Source of the DNA: Lishizhenia tianjinensis
GTDB lineage: Bacteria; Bacteroidota; Bacteroidia; Flavobacteriales_D; Crocinitomicaceae
NCBI GenBank assembly: GCA_943330745.2
Contig: CALQIX020000002.1
Span: 90,909-144,666, forward strand
DNA length: 53,758 bases
Direction: 5' to 3'
Shown: positions 1 to 8,300 of the stretch, piece after piece
How the letters are laid out: the number at the start of each line of letters is the position of its first letter
Numbering within the stretch: the stretch's first letter is position 1
Notes under the pieces: generated by a model
What the model saw: only the letters and a program-made list of their open reading frames with translations
Database searches by the model: none
What the model was told of the DNA's origin: nothing
Made by a program: the position numbers and the translations under genes

Positions 1-256
1 CTTGATCTTCAATTTCTATTGGATATTCATTTCCTTCTTCATCCTCTTCATATTGAGCTTGAACATCAAAGGCTGTGTTTTCTTGCAAATATTCGTATGT
101 TAACCGCAAGACCTTTGTAACAAGAGGATCTTGTTCTCTTTGAGCAATCTCACGCAGGTCTTTTAAATCTTCAATTAGTCCTGTTGCGGAAACTCCATTC
201 TTTTCAACTTTTTCAAGAATTGAATTTAATTTTTCATTTGCTACGTGCGTTTTCAT
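1..256 (-). CDS. Hypothetical protein, N-terminal part only (runs off left edge)
   Basis: An open frame starts at an ATG on the minus strand (254-256) and stays open for 85 codons to the window edge, so only the N-terminal part is visible. The fragment starts MKTHVANEKLNSILEKVEKN and is highly charged, with predicted helices, followed near residue 70 by an acidic stretch (YEEDEEGNEYP). There is no signal peptide or membrane segment, so it is probably a cytoplasmic protein. I do not recognise the family. It is divergently oriented to the LysE-type gene, with about 150 bases between them. It is real by length, composition and frame, but no function can be assigned. Confidence 0.6.
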   Translation of the reverse strand, partial: MKTHVANEKLNSILEKVEKNGVSATGLIEDLKDLREIAQREQDPLVTKVLRLTYEYLQENTAFDVQAQYEEDEEGNEYPIEIEDQ

Positions 257-389
257 AAAAGATTTTTGAATTCAGTATGCAAAAGTAATATAATCTCTTA
301 AATAACGGTTATTTTATTCAAATGCACGAAGATATGTTTTACACGCATCCATGTTGATTCTTTTTCAACCTATATTCTAACCGATACAT

Positions 390-397
390 TATCTTTG
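390..397 (+). promoter_or_regulatory. Bacteroidota-type -7 promoter element (TATCTTTG)
   Basis: TATCTTTG matches the Bacteroidota -7 consensus TAnnTTTG and ends 12 bases before the ATG of the LysE-type gene at 410. No convincing -33 TTG is seen at the usual spacing of about 19 bases. It probably drives the 410-3896 operon with a very short leader. Confidence 0.4.
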
Positions 398-409
398 TGA
401 AAAGCAGGT

Positions 410-1069
410 ATGACCTATTTCGATTTAATTTTGAAGGGTTTTGTTACTGGGTTTATTCTCAGCATAATGATTGGCCCGGTATTTTTTGTTCTTCTTGAAA
501 CGAGTATTACGAAAGGAATACGCGCTGCCTTGGCGCTTGATTTTGGTGTCTTATTAAGTGATCTGCTCTACATTCTAATTGCATATGTTTTTTATTCTGA
601 AGTTGCGAGTCTTAGTAGCAAAGACAATCGATACATTATGAATATTGTTGGAGGAGGAATGTTTCTGGTCTATGGGATTGTTACATTATTAAAAAAAACA
701 CAAACTGATAATGAAGTAATTACGTCACCCTCTATCCCCAATTCGAAAGACATGGTTGTGCTTATGGTAAAGGGCTTTTTATTAAACATGGCAAATCCAA
801 TGGTGATTTTTTATTGGTTTAGTATTATGACCTTGGGCACAACTTACGTGAATAACGCTACAAACATTCATTCTCCCATTTTATTCTTTCTACTCGTTAT
901 AATTTTCACTTTTTTTTCTTTTGATGTTTTAAAAATAATAGGAGCAAAATACTTGCGGCCCCTTGTAACCAACAAACTGTTAAACGGTTTAAATAAACTG
1001 ATTGGTATTGTGTTTGGTTTGTTTGGACTCTTTTTAATTCTTCGTTCCATTATTGAAATTTTACAATGA
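410..1069 (+). CDS. LysE/RhtB-type amino-acid exporter family membrane protein
   Basis: Inner-membrane protein of 219 residues with about six hydrophobic segments, the usual size and topology of the LysE/RhtB translocator family, which exports amino acids such as lysine, threonine or homoserine. The N-terminal segment carries the family-typical GFxxGFxLSIMIGPVFF pattern (residues ~9-25), followed by a helix and a conserved acidic residue (LALDFGVLLSDLLYI). A second hydrophobic block covers ~115-219. The substrate cannot be read from sequence. It is the first gene of a rightward operon: its TGA overlaps the ATG of the next gene (ATGA at 1066-1069). The family call is solid, the substrate is unknown. 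Confidence 0.8.
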   Translation: MTYFDLILKGFVTGFILSIMIGPVFFVLLETSITKGIRAALALDFGVLLSDLLYILIAYVFYSEVASLSSKDNRYIMNIVGGGMFLVYGIVTLLKKTQTDNEVITSPSIPNSKDMVVLMVKGFLLNMANPMVIFYWFSIMTLGTTYVNNATNIHSPILFFLLVIIFTFFSFDVLKIIGAKYLRPLVTNKLLNGLNKLIGIVFGLFGLFLILRSIIEILQ

Positions 1070-2769
1070 GATTAAATTATTTTGCTTTTATAAGTGCCGT
1101 ACTATTCATTCCTTTGGTGCTTTGTGGTCAAGTCAAGGTAGATAAAAAAAATCTTTCGAAACTTCAATATGAATTTTGGGATAAAAACAAAACAGTAGTC
1201 AAGGGAGTTGGTTCTTTCTACAAAGACAAAGTGAACCGAACAACAAAAAAGCACGGAACATGGAGGTATTACACCAAAGACGGAAAATTAGAAGAAGAAA
1301 TTAATTATTTCACTGATTCATTGCACGGAAGATACGTGAGTTTTTGGAATGGAAAAATTCCGAAACAAGAATCTTATTTTTATTTAGGCATCCCTGACAG
1401 CAGTTATAAGAATTGGAATGAAAAAGGTGTTCTTGTGCTTGACGGATATTACGATTATGGTCGAAAAGCAGATATTTGGTATAGTTATTACGACAATGGT
1501 AAACCAATGGCAGAGGAGAAATTTATTTCCGGCATTGGTCTTTTAGAAAATTATTGGCTCGATGATAGTTTGCATAGTCAAACTATAAAGAAAGGGGTGG
1601 GCAGCACAAAAATATTTTTCAAAAGCGGAAAATTAAAAGAGATATTTACAGTAGAAAAAGGACTTAAAAACGGTGCTTTCAAAGAATATAGTGCGCGCGG
1701 AGCCTTATTAACCGATGGGTTTTTTAAAAATGGTTTTAAAGATAGTTGTTGGACAACTTATTATAATAACGAACGTGTTGAGAAAATCGCGTGTTATAAA
1801 CAAGACACGCTTTATGGGGAGTATTTAACCTATTACGAAAGCGGACTCCTAAAGATACATGGTAATTTTACGCAAGGCAAAAAAACGGGAAGCTGGTCTT
1901 GGTATACGGAAGAGGGCCAACTTGATTCGGAAGGAAGTTTTGACAATGATTTGCAAGAGGGTACATGGAATTATTATTTTGCGACCGGTGACTTATCCTA
2001 CAAGGCCGTTTTTTCGAAAGGAAAAAAAGAAGGTGAATGGGAATATTTTTACAGTAAAAACCGCCCGTTTAAAAGAGGAAAATACTCAAATGATTTGAAG
2101 GAAGGAACGTGGAAAACTTGGTATGAAACGGGAGCGCTATTAATGGAAGGCGCCTATTTGAGAGATAAAGAAGAAGGCGTTTGGAATAATTACTGGGATA
2201 CTGGTAAATTGAAAAACACAACTACCTTTTCAAAAGGAAAGCTGAATGGCTTGTGGCAGTCTTTTTCACCATTTGGTAAACTGAAGGTAGAGGGGGTTTA
2301 TAAAAATGATTTGCAAATCGGAAAATGGGTTGAATTATATGAAAACGGCCGGCCAAAGGATATCATCAATTATAAAATAATTCGAACAAAATCCAAAGCC
2401 AATGACTTGATTCTTAAAGGCAGGGTAAAGCAATTGTCTGTTCAACATGGCGAGTTTGTTACTTTTTCCAATAAAGATTTTCAAGTTACCGAGGAAGGTA
2501 AATACCGAAAAGGGGAAAAGCATGGCGTTTGGTTGGCTTATCATCCTGGCGGAAGATTAATTGCTGTTCAGAATGAATATAAAAATGGAAAATTGAATGG
2601 TCTAACGCAGCAGTTTGACCGCCGAGGAAAACGGATTCAATCATCTGTTTATAAAAATGGTCGTTTAGATGGCCCCATGCGCTTATACAATGAAAAAGGG
2701 AAGCTAACCAAGGAGATACTGTTTAAAAATGGCAAACGTGTAAGTAATGACCTCAATTTCCGCCCTTAA
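1066..2769 (+). CDS. Secreted YwqK/MORN-like repeat protein
   Basis: 567 residues with an N-terminal signal peptide (MRLNYFAFISAVLFIPLVLCGQ) followed almost entirely by ~23-residue repeats of the pattern G.W..Y...G.L..EG.Y..G...G.W. These are the YwqK (toxin-antitoxin YwqK family antitoxin) or MORN-like repeats common in Bacteroidota cell-envelope proteins. The repeats form hairpin beta-sheets, and the many copies (roughly 18-20) suggest a long solenoid in the periplasm or on the cell surface. Despite the family name, no toxin is next to it. It overlaps the LysE-type gene by 4 bases and the sixA-like gene by 23, so the three are surely co-transcribed. The actual role is unknown. A shorter relative lies at 5918-6742. 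Confidence 0.8.
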   Translation: MRLNYFAFISAVLFIPLVLCGQVKVDKKNLSKLQYEFWDKNKTVVKGVGSFYKDKVNRTTKKHGTWRYYTKDGKLEEEINYFTDSLHGRYVSFWNGKIPKQESYFYLGIPDSSYKNWNEKGVLVLDGYYDYGRKADIWYSYYDNGKPMAEEKFISGIGLLENYWLDDSLHSQTIKKGVGSTKIFFKSGKLKEIFTVEKGLKNGAFKEYSARGALLTDGFFKNGFKDSCWTTYYNNERVEKIACYKQDTLYGEYLTYYESGLLKIHGNFTQGKKTGSWSWYTEEGQLDSEGSFDNDLQEGTWNYYFATGDLSYKAVFSKGKKEGEWEYFYSKNRPFKRGKYSNDLKEGTWKTWYETGALLMEGAYLRDKEEGVWNNYWDTGKLKNTTTFSKGKLNGLWQSFSPFGKLKVEGVYKNDLQIGKWVELYENGRPKDIINYKIIRTKSKANDLILKGRVKQLSVQHGEFVTFSNKDFQVTEEGKYRKGEKHGVWLAYHPGGRLIAVQNEYKNGKLNGLTQQFDRRGKRIQSSVYKNGRLDGPMRLYNEKGKLTKEILFKNGKRVSNDLNFRP

Positions 2770-3226
2770 AAAATTGTATTTACTCAGGCATGCTGAAGCA
2801 GAATTGTTTTCTGCATCAGGTAAGGATGTTGATCGAAAACTATCTTCAAACGGTAAAAATCACCTACACAATGTAAGCCCTGTTTATCGAAAAATAATTA
2901 CTGCTGATGCTGTTTTTTGCAGCGCTGCATCTCGAACAGAGGAAACATGGAAACTATTAAATCTCAATGTAGGACCCAGTTCATTTCACACTGAATTATA
3001 TGGGGCTTCTACTGATGAATTAATTCAATTTATACAAGAGGTTTCTAACGAGTTTTCACGTGTATTGTTAATTGGTCATAACCCCGGATTGAGCGATTTA
3101 GCTACGTACTTAACAGATGAATTCTATTCCTTAAAAACAGGCCAATTGCTTGAATTTGATTTAGAAATATCGGATTGGAGGACAATATCAAGAGGGATAG
3201 GAACCGAAAAGAGAAACATCTTTTGA
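2747..3226 (+). CDS. sixA: SixA-like phosphohistidine phosphatase (histidine phosphatase superfamily)
   Basis: 159-residue cytoplasmic protein of the branch-2 short histidine phosphatase family. The catalytic RHAEAE motif lies at residues ~14-19 (LYLLRHAEAE) and the second catalytic histidine in LIGHNPGLSDL (~110). An acidic residue expected between them is present in the SRTEETW segment. E. coli SixA removes phosphate from histidine phosphotransfer domains. Here no HPt protein is adjacent, although a sensor kinase lies convergently just downstream (3862-5466). The chosen ATG overlaps the 3' end of the preceding gene by 23 bases, typical of coupled translation. The family is secure, the physiological target is not. 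Confidence 0.8.
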   Translation: MTSISALKKLYLLRHAEAELFSASGKDVDRKLSSNGKNHLHNVSPVYRKIITADAVFCSAASRTEETWKLLNLNVGPSSFHTELYGASTDELIQFIQEVSNEFSRVLLIGHNPGLSDLATYLTDEFYSLKTGQLLEFDLEISDWRTISRGIGTEKRNIF

Positions 3227-3254
3227 GTTTAGCCGTATGACAGGTGAATCTCTT

Positions 3255-3896
3255 ATGAAAAAAGTAGTATACATCTCTGTTTTGTTTTTTTGCTTGTTGC
3301 CTGGGTTCTGCCACGGTCAAAAACAAGTGCCACTATTTCATATTTATAAAAATCAGGTTAAACTCGGCGTTCAAGAAATTTTTATGGGAGACTTATCGGG
3401 TTATTACGAGCGTGTTTTATCTAAAAAAGTGAGTGTAGAAATTGGTTCTGGAGTAGTTTTGAGAAATTACCTCCGCGAATTTGTTCAAGAAACCGTTCAG
3501 CCTGAAAGTCGCAGAATATTGCTGGGAATGAGCATGAATGCAGGCATTAAATATTATCCGTTTATTCCCGGTGAGGCCCTGTATTTATGTATGGATTATA
3601 AAGTGAGAAGGTATAGAACACAATATAAAACCGTTTCAACAATTGGCAATGAAACATTGATTTTTAATGAATACGACCAGAAAAATATTTATCGACTTGG
3701 AATCGGTTATGTTTATTGCATGGATGATCATATTTTCATGGATTTTTATAGCGGAGTTGGTTTAGCAGGATTAACCAATCAAAGTATGGTTCCACAAATG
3801 AACTATAATACCAATGAATGGGAATTTATAAAATCCCGAACATTTGATGTTAAATTACATTTTAATGTTGGGTTAAAATTTGGTTATCGCTTTTAG
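3255..3896 (+). CDS. Secreted outer-membrane beta-barrel-type protein, hypothetical
   Basis: About 213 residues from the ATG at 3255, chosen over the upstream ATG at 3237 because it places a proper signal peptide at the start (MKKVVYISVLFFCLLPGFCHG). The mature part shows alternating hydrophobic and polar residues, many aromatics and a C-terminus ending in aromatic-rich strands (LHFNVGLKFGYRF). This is typical of small outer-membrane barrels such as the DUF3575-like proteins of Bacteroidota. The terminal F agrees with outer-membrane insertion. It is the last gene of the 410-3896 operon, and its end overlaps the convergent histidine kinase gene by 35 bases. Function is not known. Confidence 0.65.
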   Translation: MKKVVYISVLFFCLLPGFCHGQKQVPLFHIYKNQVKLGVQEIFMGDLSGYYERVLSKKVSVEIGSGVVLRNYLREFVQETVQPESRRILLGMSMNAGIKYYPFIPGEALYLCMDYKVRRYRTQYKTVSTIGNETLIFNEYDQKNIYRLGIGYVYCMDDHIFMDFYSGVGLAGLTNQSMVPQMNYNTNEWEFIKSRTFDVKLHFNVGLKFGYRF

Positions 3897-5466
3897 ATAG
3901 TGTAGTTGGTAATGAAATTCGAAAGCACGTTCCGATGCCAACTTCGGAATGTAAGACAATTAATTTTCCCTGGTGATAGTTTCTGATGATTCGGTGAGCT
4001 AATGTTAATCCTAAGCCCCAGCCACGTGTTTTGGTAGTGTAACCTGGTTTGAAAATTCGTGCATATTGTTTTTTGGACATTCCCTTCCCCGTATCTGAAA
4101 TATCAATGTGAATCCAGTTATTTTCTTGTGCAATTTGGACCTGTAGCTTTCCTTTACCTTCCATGGCATCGACACCGTTTTTACAAATATTTTCTATCAC
4201 CCATTCAATAAGAGAGGGGTTGTGTTTTAAAAAAATTGGGCCTTCATTGATAATGCGATAATCAATGCTTACTTTATCGGAAATGCGGGTTCTTAAATAG
4301 TCCAAAATATTTCCGATAGTTACCACCAAGTCCTTTCTCTCCATTTTTGCTCCGGAACCGATTTTGGAAAAACGATCTGTTATTATTTCTAAACGATCCA
4401 CGTCTTTTTGCATTTCTTTCACAATCATTGGATCAACATGTTGGGTCTCCAAGTATTGTACCCATGCCATAAGTGATGATAGGGGGGTTCCTAATTGATG
4501 AGCCGTTTCTTTAGCCATGCCCGCCCAAACTTGATTTTGTTCTGCTTTTCGAAAAGTTGAAAACACTAAATATGCAGTGAAAACGAATAGTCCAATGATA
4601 ATAAATTGAATGACCGGATACCATTGCAATTTTTTTAGTTCAGCACTTTCATCGTAATAAATTAAGTTTCTTGTACCATCCTTGAAGTCCAAAATAATGG
4701 GTGGATTTTTTTGTTTAAAGGCGGTAAGGAAATCTGTTTTTTGACTCGCGGATAACTGATTAATTTTCAAATTATTACCAATCGATTTCCCCGTTTTGGA
4801 ATCAACCAATAATACAGGTATTTGATCCTGATTTTCAATCAATTCCTTATTAAAAGCATGGATAATGGAATCGCGTTCTTTTTCAAGTTGTAAGAGCTCC
4901 CTAGAATCAAAATAGGCACATGTCATCGTCATCCCTTCAAAAACATCTACAGTAAAAGACCTGCCTGTTTTTTTCCAGCGTAACGCAATTTTTTGAAGGG
5001 TATCATCTAATAATTTACCCCGTTCAGCTGTTGTTTTTAGTGGATACAATGCCCGTATTTCGGAAGTATCAATGGGCGTATTTTTATAATTAGTTACAAT
5101 GTTTTGATCATCCAACACAATGACAGGAATGTCCGTGTTTTTGTTTATAATTGAAAAAGCTAATTGGATACTGGCATCACCTTCAATGGGCGATAAAAAG
5201 AGAGAGCGTGTTGCATCTATCCACGTGTTCACCTCTTGTTTTTCTCGATTTCGGAGTTTGGTAAACGTACGATTAGTTAATTTAACTAATTCTAATTTCT
5301 TTTTTATTGCTTCAGCCCACTGAGTTGCCTTTTCTCGTTCACGTTTACTTAAGTCGGAAACCATTACGTTAGATACATACAAGGAAATAATGAACAACAC
5401 TAAGGCTCCAATTAGTAGAAAGATTTTCCACCGCTGTTTATTTGAATATAATCCCATTGAGTACAT
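3862..5466 (-). CDS. Membrane sensor histidine kinase (orphan)
   Basis: About 534 residues from the ATG at 5466 (a longer TTG start at 5478 is less likely; residue numbers here follow the longer frame). A transmembrane helix at ~18-40 and another at ~285-308 bracket a ~240-residue periplasmic sensor region with no recognised fold. The kinase core has H-box KETAHQLGTPLSS (His ~327), N-box ENICKNGVDAM (Asn ~434), G1 SDTGKGMS (~461) and G2 GWGLGL (~487). All key residues for autophosphorylation and ATP binding are present. There is no HAMP or receiver domain, and no response regulator gene is adjacent, so the partner is encoded elsewhere. The gene is convergent with, and overlaps by 35 bases, the outer-membrane protein gene. 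Confidence 0.88.
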   Translation of the reverse strand: MYSMGLYSNKQRWKIFLLIGALVLFIISLYVSNVMVSDLSKREREKATQWAEAIKKKLELVKLTNRTFTKLRNREKQEVNTWIDATRSLFLSPIEGDASIQLAFSIINKNTDIPVIVLDDQNIVTNYKNTPIDTSEIRALYPLKTTAERGKLLDDTLQKIALRWKKTGRSFTVDVFEGMTMTCAYFDSRELLQLEKERDSIIHAFNKELIENQDQIPVLLVDSKTGKSIGNNLKINQLSASQKTDFLTAFKQKNPPIILDFKDGTRNLIYYDESAELKKLQWYPVIQFIIIGLFVFTAYLVFSTFRKAEQNQVWAGMAKETAHQLGTPLSSLMAWVQYLETQHVDPMIVKEMQKDVDRLEIITDRFSKIGSGAKMERKDLVVTIGNILDYLRTRISDKVSIDYRIINEGPIFLKHNPSLIEWVIENICKNGVDAMEGKGKLQVQIAQENNWIHIDISDTGKGMSKKQYARIFKPGYTTKTRGWGLGLTLAHRIIRNYHQGKLIVLHSEVGIGTCFRISLPTTLSKSDNQILTQH

Positions 5467-5603
5467 AAAAATAGACAAATTACTTCAGTTTTTAAAAAAG
5501 GCTTATTCATTAAATCCAGTGTATTCGTTTTTATTCGTGTTGCTAGGTCTAATTGATTGTGTAAATTTATTACCTTTCGCCACTATTAAAGGATATTTCT
5601 GTT

Positions 5604-5915
5604 ATGAAAACACTATTGAAGTTAGGGCCATTAAAAGTATTTTTGATTGCCTTTTTGATTATTTCAATTCCATTATTCATTTTCCCAATAAACTTATTTT
5701 CTGGAATAATCGTTTTTGGTAAACTAGGTGTTGAAAAAGAGGTTCCTTTAAGTTTGTCCTATTTTTTGGGCTTGGGATATGAACCAAATGATTTGAAATC
5801 ATTGGGCATAACTGATTTTTATTTAACAGGAAAAGGTAAAATGATTGCTTTTATTTTCCTGATAGGAATTCCAAGCTTACTCGCTTATAGTGCTTATTTG
5901 TTTCAGAAAAAGTAA
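5604..5915 (+). CDS. Small hydrophobic membrane protein, hypothetical
   Basis: 103 residues with strongly hydrophobic segments at ~11-40 and ~78-98 and a weaker one between them, ending in a basic tail (FQKK). It looks like a small inner-membrane protein with two or three helices. No family is recognised. TACCTTTC at about 5570-5577 is one base away from the -7 consensus, so it may have its own promoter. It lies between the divergent histidine kinase and the convergent YwqK-repeat gene, leaving 2 bases to the latter's stop. Confidence 0.5.
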   Translation: MKTLLKLGPLKVFLIAFLIISIPLFIFPINLFSGIIVFGKLGVEKEVPLSLSYFLGLGYEPNDLKSLGITDFYLTGKGKMIAFIFLIGIPSLLAYSAYLFQKK

Positions 5916-5917
5916 AA

Positions 5918-6742
5918 TTATAATTGGCCATCTGAATGGTAAAATCCTGCTTTATAGATTTTCACTTTGATTAATATTCCGTCTTTGTCATATTCATACA
6001 CCTTTCCCTCCCATAATTGACCGTTTTTGAATTGCCCATCTTGCCAAATTTCATCATTGGGGGTATAACATTTGTTGTAACCATTCGGTAAAAATGTTTT
6101 TCCACGGGTGCGTGGGGTACCTAAAACAGGTGCTTTAATTGCTGTTTTTGAAGGTGATGCAATGGTGTTAGCTGTACCCGATTCAGTCTTCACGGAGGAA
6201 GATATTGCCCCATTTGAACCATAACTAATTTCTTCTTTTATCTTTCCATTTTCGAAATAACGAGTAGCCTTCCCGGTTGGTGCCCCATTCATTGCATCAT
6301 ATTCGTACTCCAAATTTCCGTTTTCGAAGAAATACTTGATTTTACCTTGTTCTTTTCCTGTTTGATTAAAATTTCCAGCATATTCAATTTTTCCATTTTC
6401 AAAGTAACGAATCAATGAATCTTTGTATAGATTTAATGCTAAATGTCCTCTTTCCTTTACCTTACCAGTTACATAAAACTTAGAGTACGAGCCCATTGGT
6501 CTGTTGTTCTTGTATATCGCTTCGATTTGTATGTTTTTTCCATCGGAAAAATAGCGCTTCCACAACCCTTCTTTTCTTCCCGCAACAAAAGTTCCTTCCT
6601 CGTAAATTAGGTTGGTTCCTTTTTGATAAATCACCCATTTTCCCGTTCTTTTTCCGCTGGCATCTTTTTGATTTATACTTTGAGCAAGTACCATTGAGCC
6701 AAGTGAAACAAAAATAAAAAGTATGATGAGCAGTGATTTCAT
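5918..6742 (-). CDS. Secreted YwqK/MORN-like repeat protein (short)
   Basis: 274 residues with a signal peptide (MKSLLIILFIFVSLGSMVLAQ). About six YwqK-type repeats follow (GKWVIY...GTNLIYEEGTF, GLWKRYFSDGK, YFENGKIEYAGNF and so on). A Ser/Thr-rich linker (~175-200) precedes two more copies near the C-terminus, including DEIWQDGQFKNGQLWEGK. It belongs to the same repeat class as 1066-2769 but is half the length, so the two are paralogous in repeat type rather than full copies. It is probably periplasmic or envelope-associated and monocistronic. Function is unknown, and the YwqK antitoxin label of the family should not be taken literally. Confidence 0.75.
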   Translation of the reverse strand: MKSLLIILFIFVSLGSMVLAQSINQKDASGKRTGKWVIYQKGTNLIYEEGTFVAGRKEGLWKRYFSDGKNIQIEAIYKNNRPMGSYSKFYVTGKVKERGHLALNLYKDSLIRYFENGKIEYAGNFNQTGKEQGKIKYFFENGNLEYEYDAMNGAPTGKATRYFENGKIKEEISYGSNGAISSSVKTESGTANTIASPSKTAIKAPVLGTPRTRGKTFLPNGYNKCYTPNDEIWQDGQFKNGQLWEGKVYEYDKDGILIKVKIYKAGFYHSDGQL

Positions 6743-6844
6743 TCCGACTAAATTAAGGATTTTAGATTACTTCAAAAATGGAAATTCCAATTGAACTCCT
6801 CAAATAGGTAAATATTTTGCAATTTTACACTTAAAATTAGCGCT

Positions 6845-8299
6845 ATGAGTATTTCCTCTTTACAACCAACTGAACTTTGGTCCCATTTTGAATCCTTAAA
6901 TGCCGTTCCTCGCCCATCCAAGAAAGAAGAACGTGTTCGCCAGTTTATGGTGGACTTTGGAAATTCCTTGGGCTTAGAAACGATAATAGATAAAATTGGG
7001 AATGTCATTATTAAAAAACAGGCATCTCCAGGGATGGAAAACCGAAAAACAGTTATTCTTCAATCGCATTTGGATATGGTGCATCAAAAAAATGCCGATC
7101 GCGTATTTGATTTTGATACCCAAGGAATTGAAATGATTGTTGAGGGTGACTGGGTAAGAGCAAATGGAACAACATTAGGCGCGGATAATGGAATTGGTGT
7201 TGCAGCAATTATGGCAATTTTGGATTCCAAAACGATTGATCATCCTGCCATCGAGGCTTTTTTCACGATTGATGAAGAAACAGGCATGACAGGAGCTATG
7301 CAAATGGAGGGATCATTATTTGAAGGTGAAATTTTGTTGAATTTAGATACGGAAGATGACGATGAATTGTCCATTGGTTGTGCTGGTGGAATTGATACAA
7401 ATACTTCTTATTCTTATTCAGAAGTTCCGGTTATCGCTGAAAGTAAAACAGTGGAGATTTCTATAAGAGGATTACTAGGTGGGCATTCAGGAATGGATAT
7501 CGATAAAGGAAGAGGAAATGCCAATAAATGGATGGCTCGTATTCTTTGGGAATTAAGTCAAAATCTTACTTTCCAATTGGTGTCTTTTGACGGAGGAAGT
7601 TTACGCAATGCAATACCGCGGGAAGCAACTGCTGTGATTGCGATTTTAGCCGCTGATGCCAATAAGTTTCACGCCGAATTTGACAAACAAGTTTCAATTT
7701 ATAAAGAAGAGTATAAGAGTATTGAATCGGCTATAAATATACAAGCAAAAGAAATTGCAGGATCATCCAAAGCAATGAATGCAGCAGATTTTAAGAAAGT
7801 GATTAATTTACTCTGTTCGGTTCAGAATGGTGTTTTTAGAATGAGTCCAGATATTGATGGATTGGTGGAAGCATCATCCAGTTTGGCGCGGATTATCATT
7901 TCAACTGGTTCTTTCACAAGTCAATCCTTGCAGCGAAGTAGTGTTGAATCTACAAAATCAGAAATTGCTATGACCATTCGTTGTGCGTTTGAAAGTGCAG
8001 GTTGTGAGGTAGTTCAAGGGGGAGAATATCCCGGATGGAAACCGAATCCTGATTCGGCAATTTTAAAACTGATGGAAAATCTATACAAAGAAATGTATCA
8101 AGAAAATCCAAAAGTGAAAGCGTGTCACGCAGGATTGGAATGTGGGATTTTGAGCAAACACCTTCCGGGTGTAGACATGATTTCTTTTGGACCAAATATT
8201 CGGGCGGCACATTCACCAGATGAAAAAGTTCAAATTTCCTCTGTTCAAAAATTCTGGAAATATTATTTGGAAACCTTGAAGCAAATTCCCTTGAAATAA
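6845..8299 (+). CDS. pepD: Aminoacyl-histidine dipeptidase (peptidase family M20)
   Basis: 484 residues, the usual length of PepD-type cytosolic beta-alanyl/aminoacyl-histidine dipeptidases, which cleave Xaa-His and other dipeptides using two metal ions. Visible metal-site motifs are QSHLDMV (~75-81), GADNGIGVAA (~118-127, bridging Asp), DEETGMTGA (catalytic Glu and metal Glu, ~143-151), DTEDDD (~166-171) and the C-terminal SFGPNIRAAHSPDE (metal His near residue 461). There is no signal peptide, so it is cytoplasmic. The next gene starts 1 base after its stop, so it is co-transcribed with the alpha/beta hydrolase at 8301. Confidence 0.92.
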   Translation: MSISSLQPTELWSHFESLNAVPRPSKKEERVRQFMVDFGNSLGLETIIDKIGNVIIKKQASPGMENRKTVILQSHLDMVHQKNADRVFDFDTQGIEMIVEGDWVRANGTTLGADNGIGVAAIMAILDSKTIDHPAIEAFFTIDEETGMTGAMQMEGSLFEGEILLNLDTEDDDELSIGCAGGIDTNTSYSYSEVPVIAESKTVEISIRGLLGGHSGMDIDKGRGNANKWMARILWELSQNLTFQLVSFDGGSLRNAIPREATAVIAILAADANKFHAEFDKQVSIYKEEYKSIESAINIQAKEIAGSSKAMNAADFKKVINLLCSVQNGVFRMSPDIDGLVEASSSLARIIISTGSFTSQSLQRSSVESTKSEIAMTIRCAFESAGCEVVQGGEYPGWKPNPDSAILKLMENLYKEMYQENPKVKACHAGLECGILSKHLPGVDMISFGPNIRAAHSPDEKVQISSVQKFWKYYLETLKQIPLK

Positions 8300-8300
8300 G

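Noticed and set aside
1859..2098. Open frame of 79 codons inside the YwqK-repeat gene
   Set aside because: Alternate-frame reading of repetitive Lys/Gly-rich codons in a clearly coding gene. No independent signal.
1066..2769. Literal antitoxin function for the YwqK-repeat protein
   Set aside because: The protein has a signal peptide and no toxin is adjacent. The label comes only from the family name.
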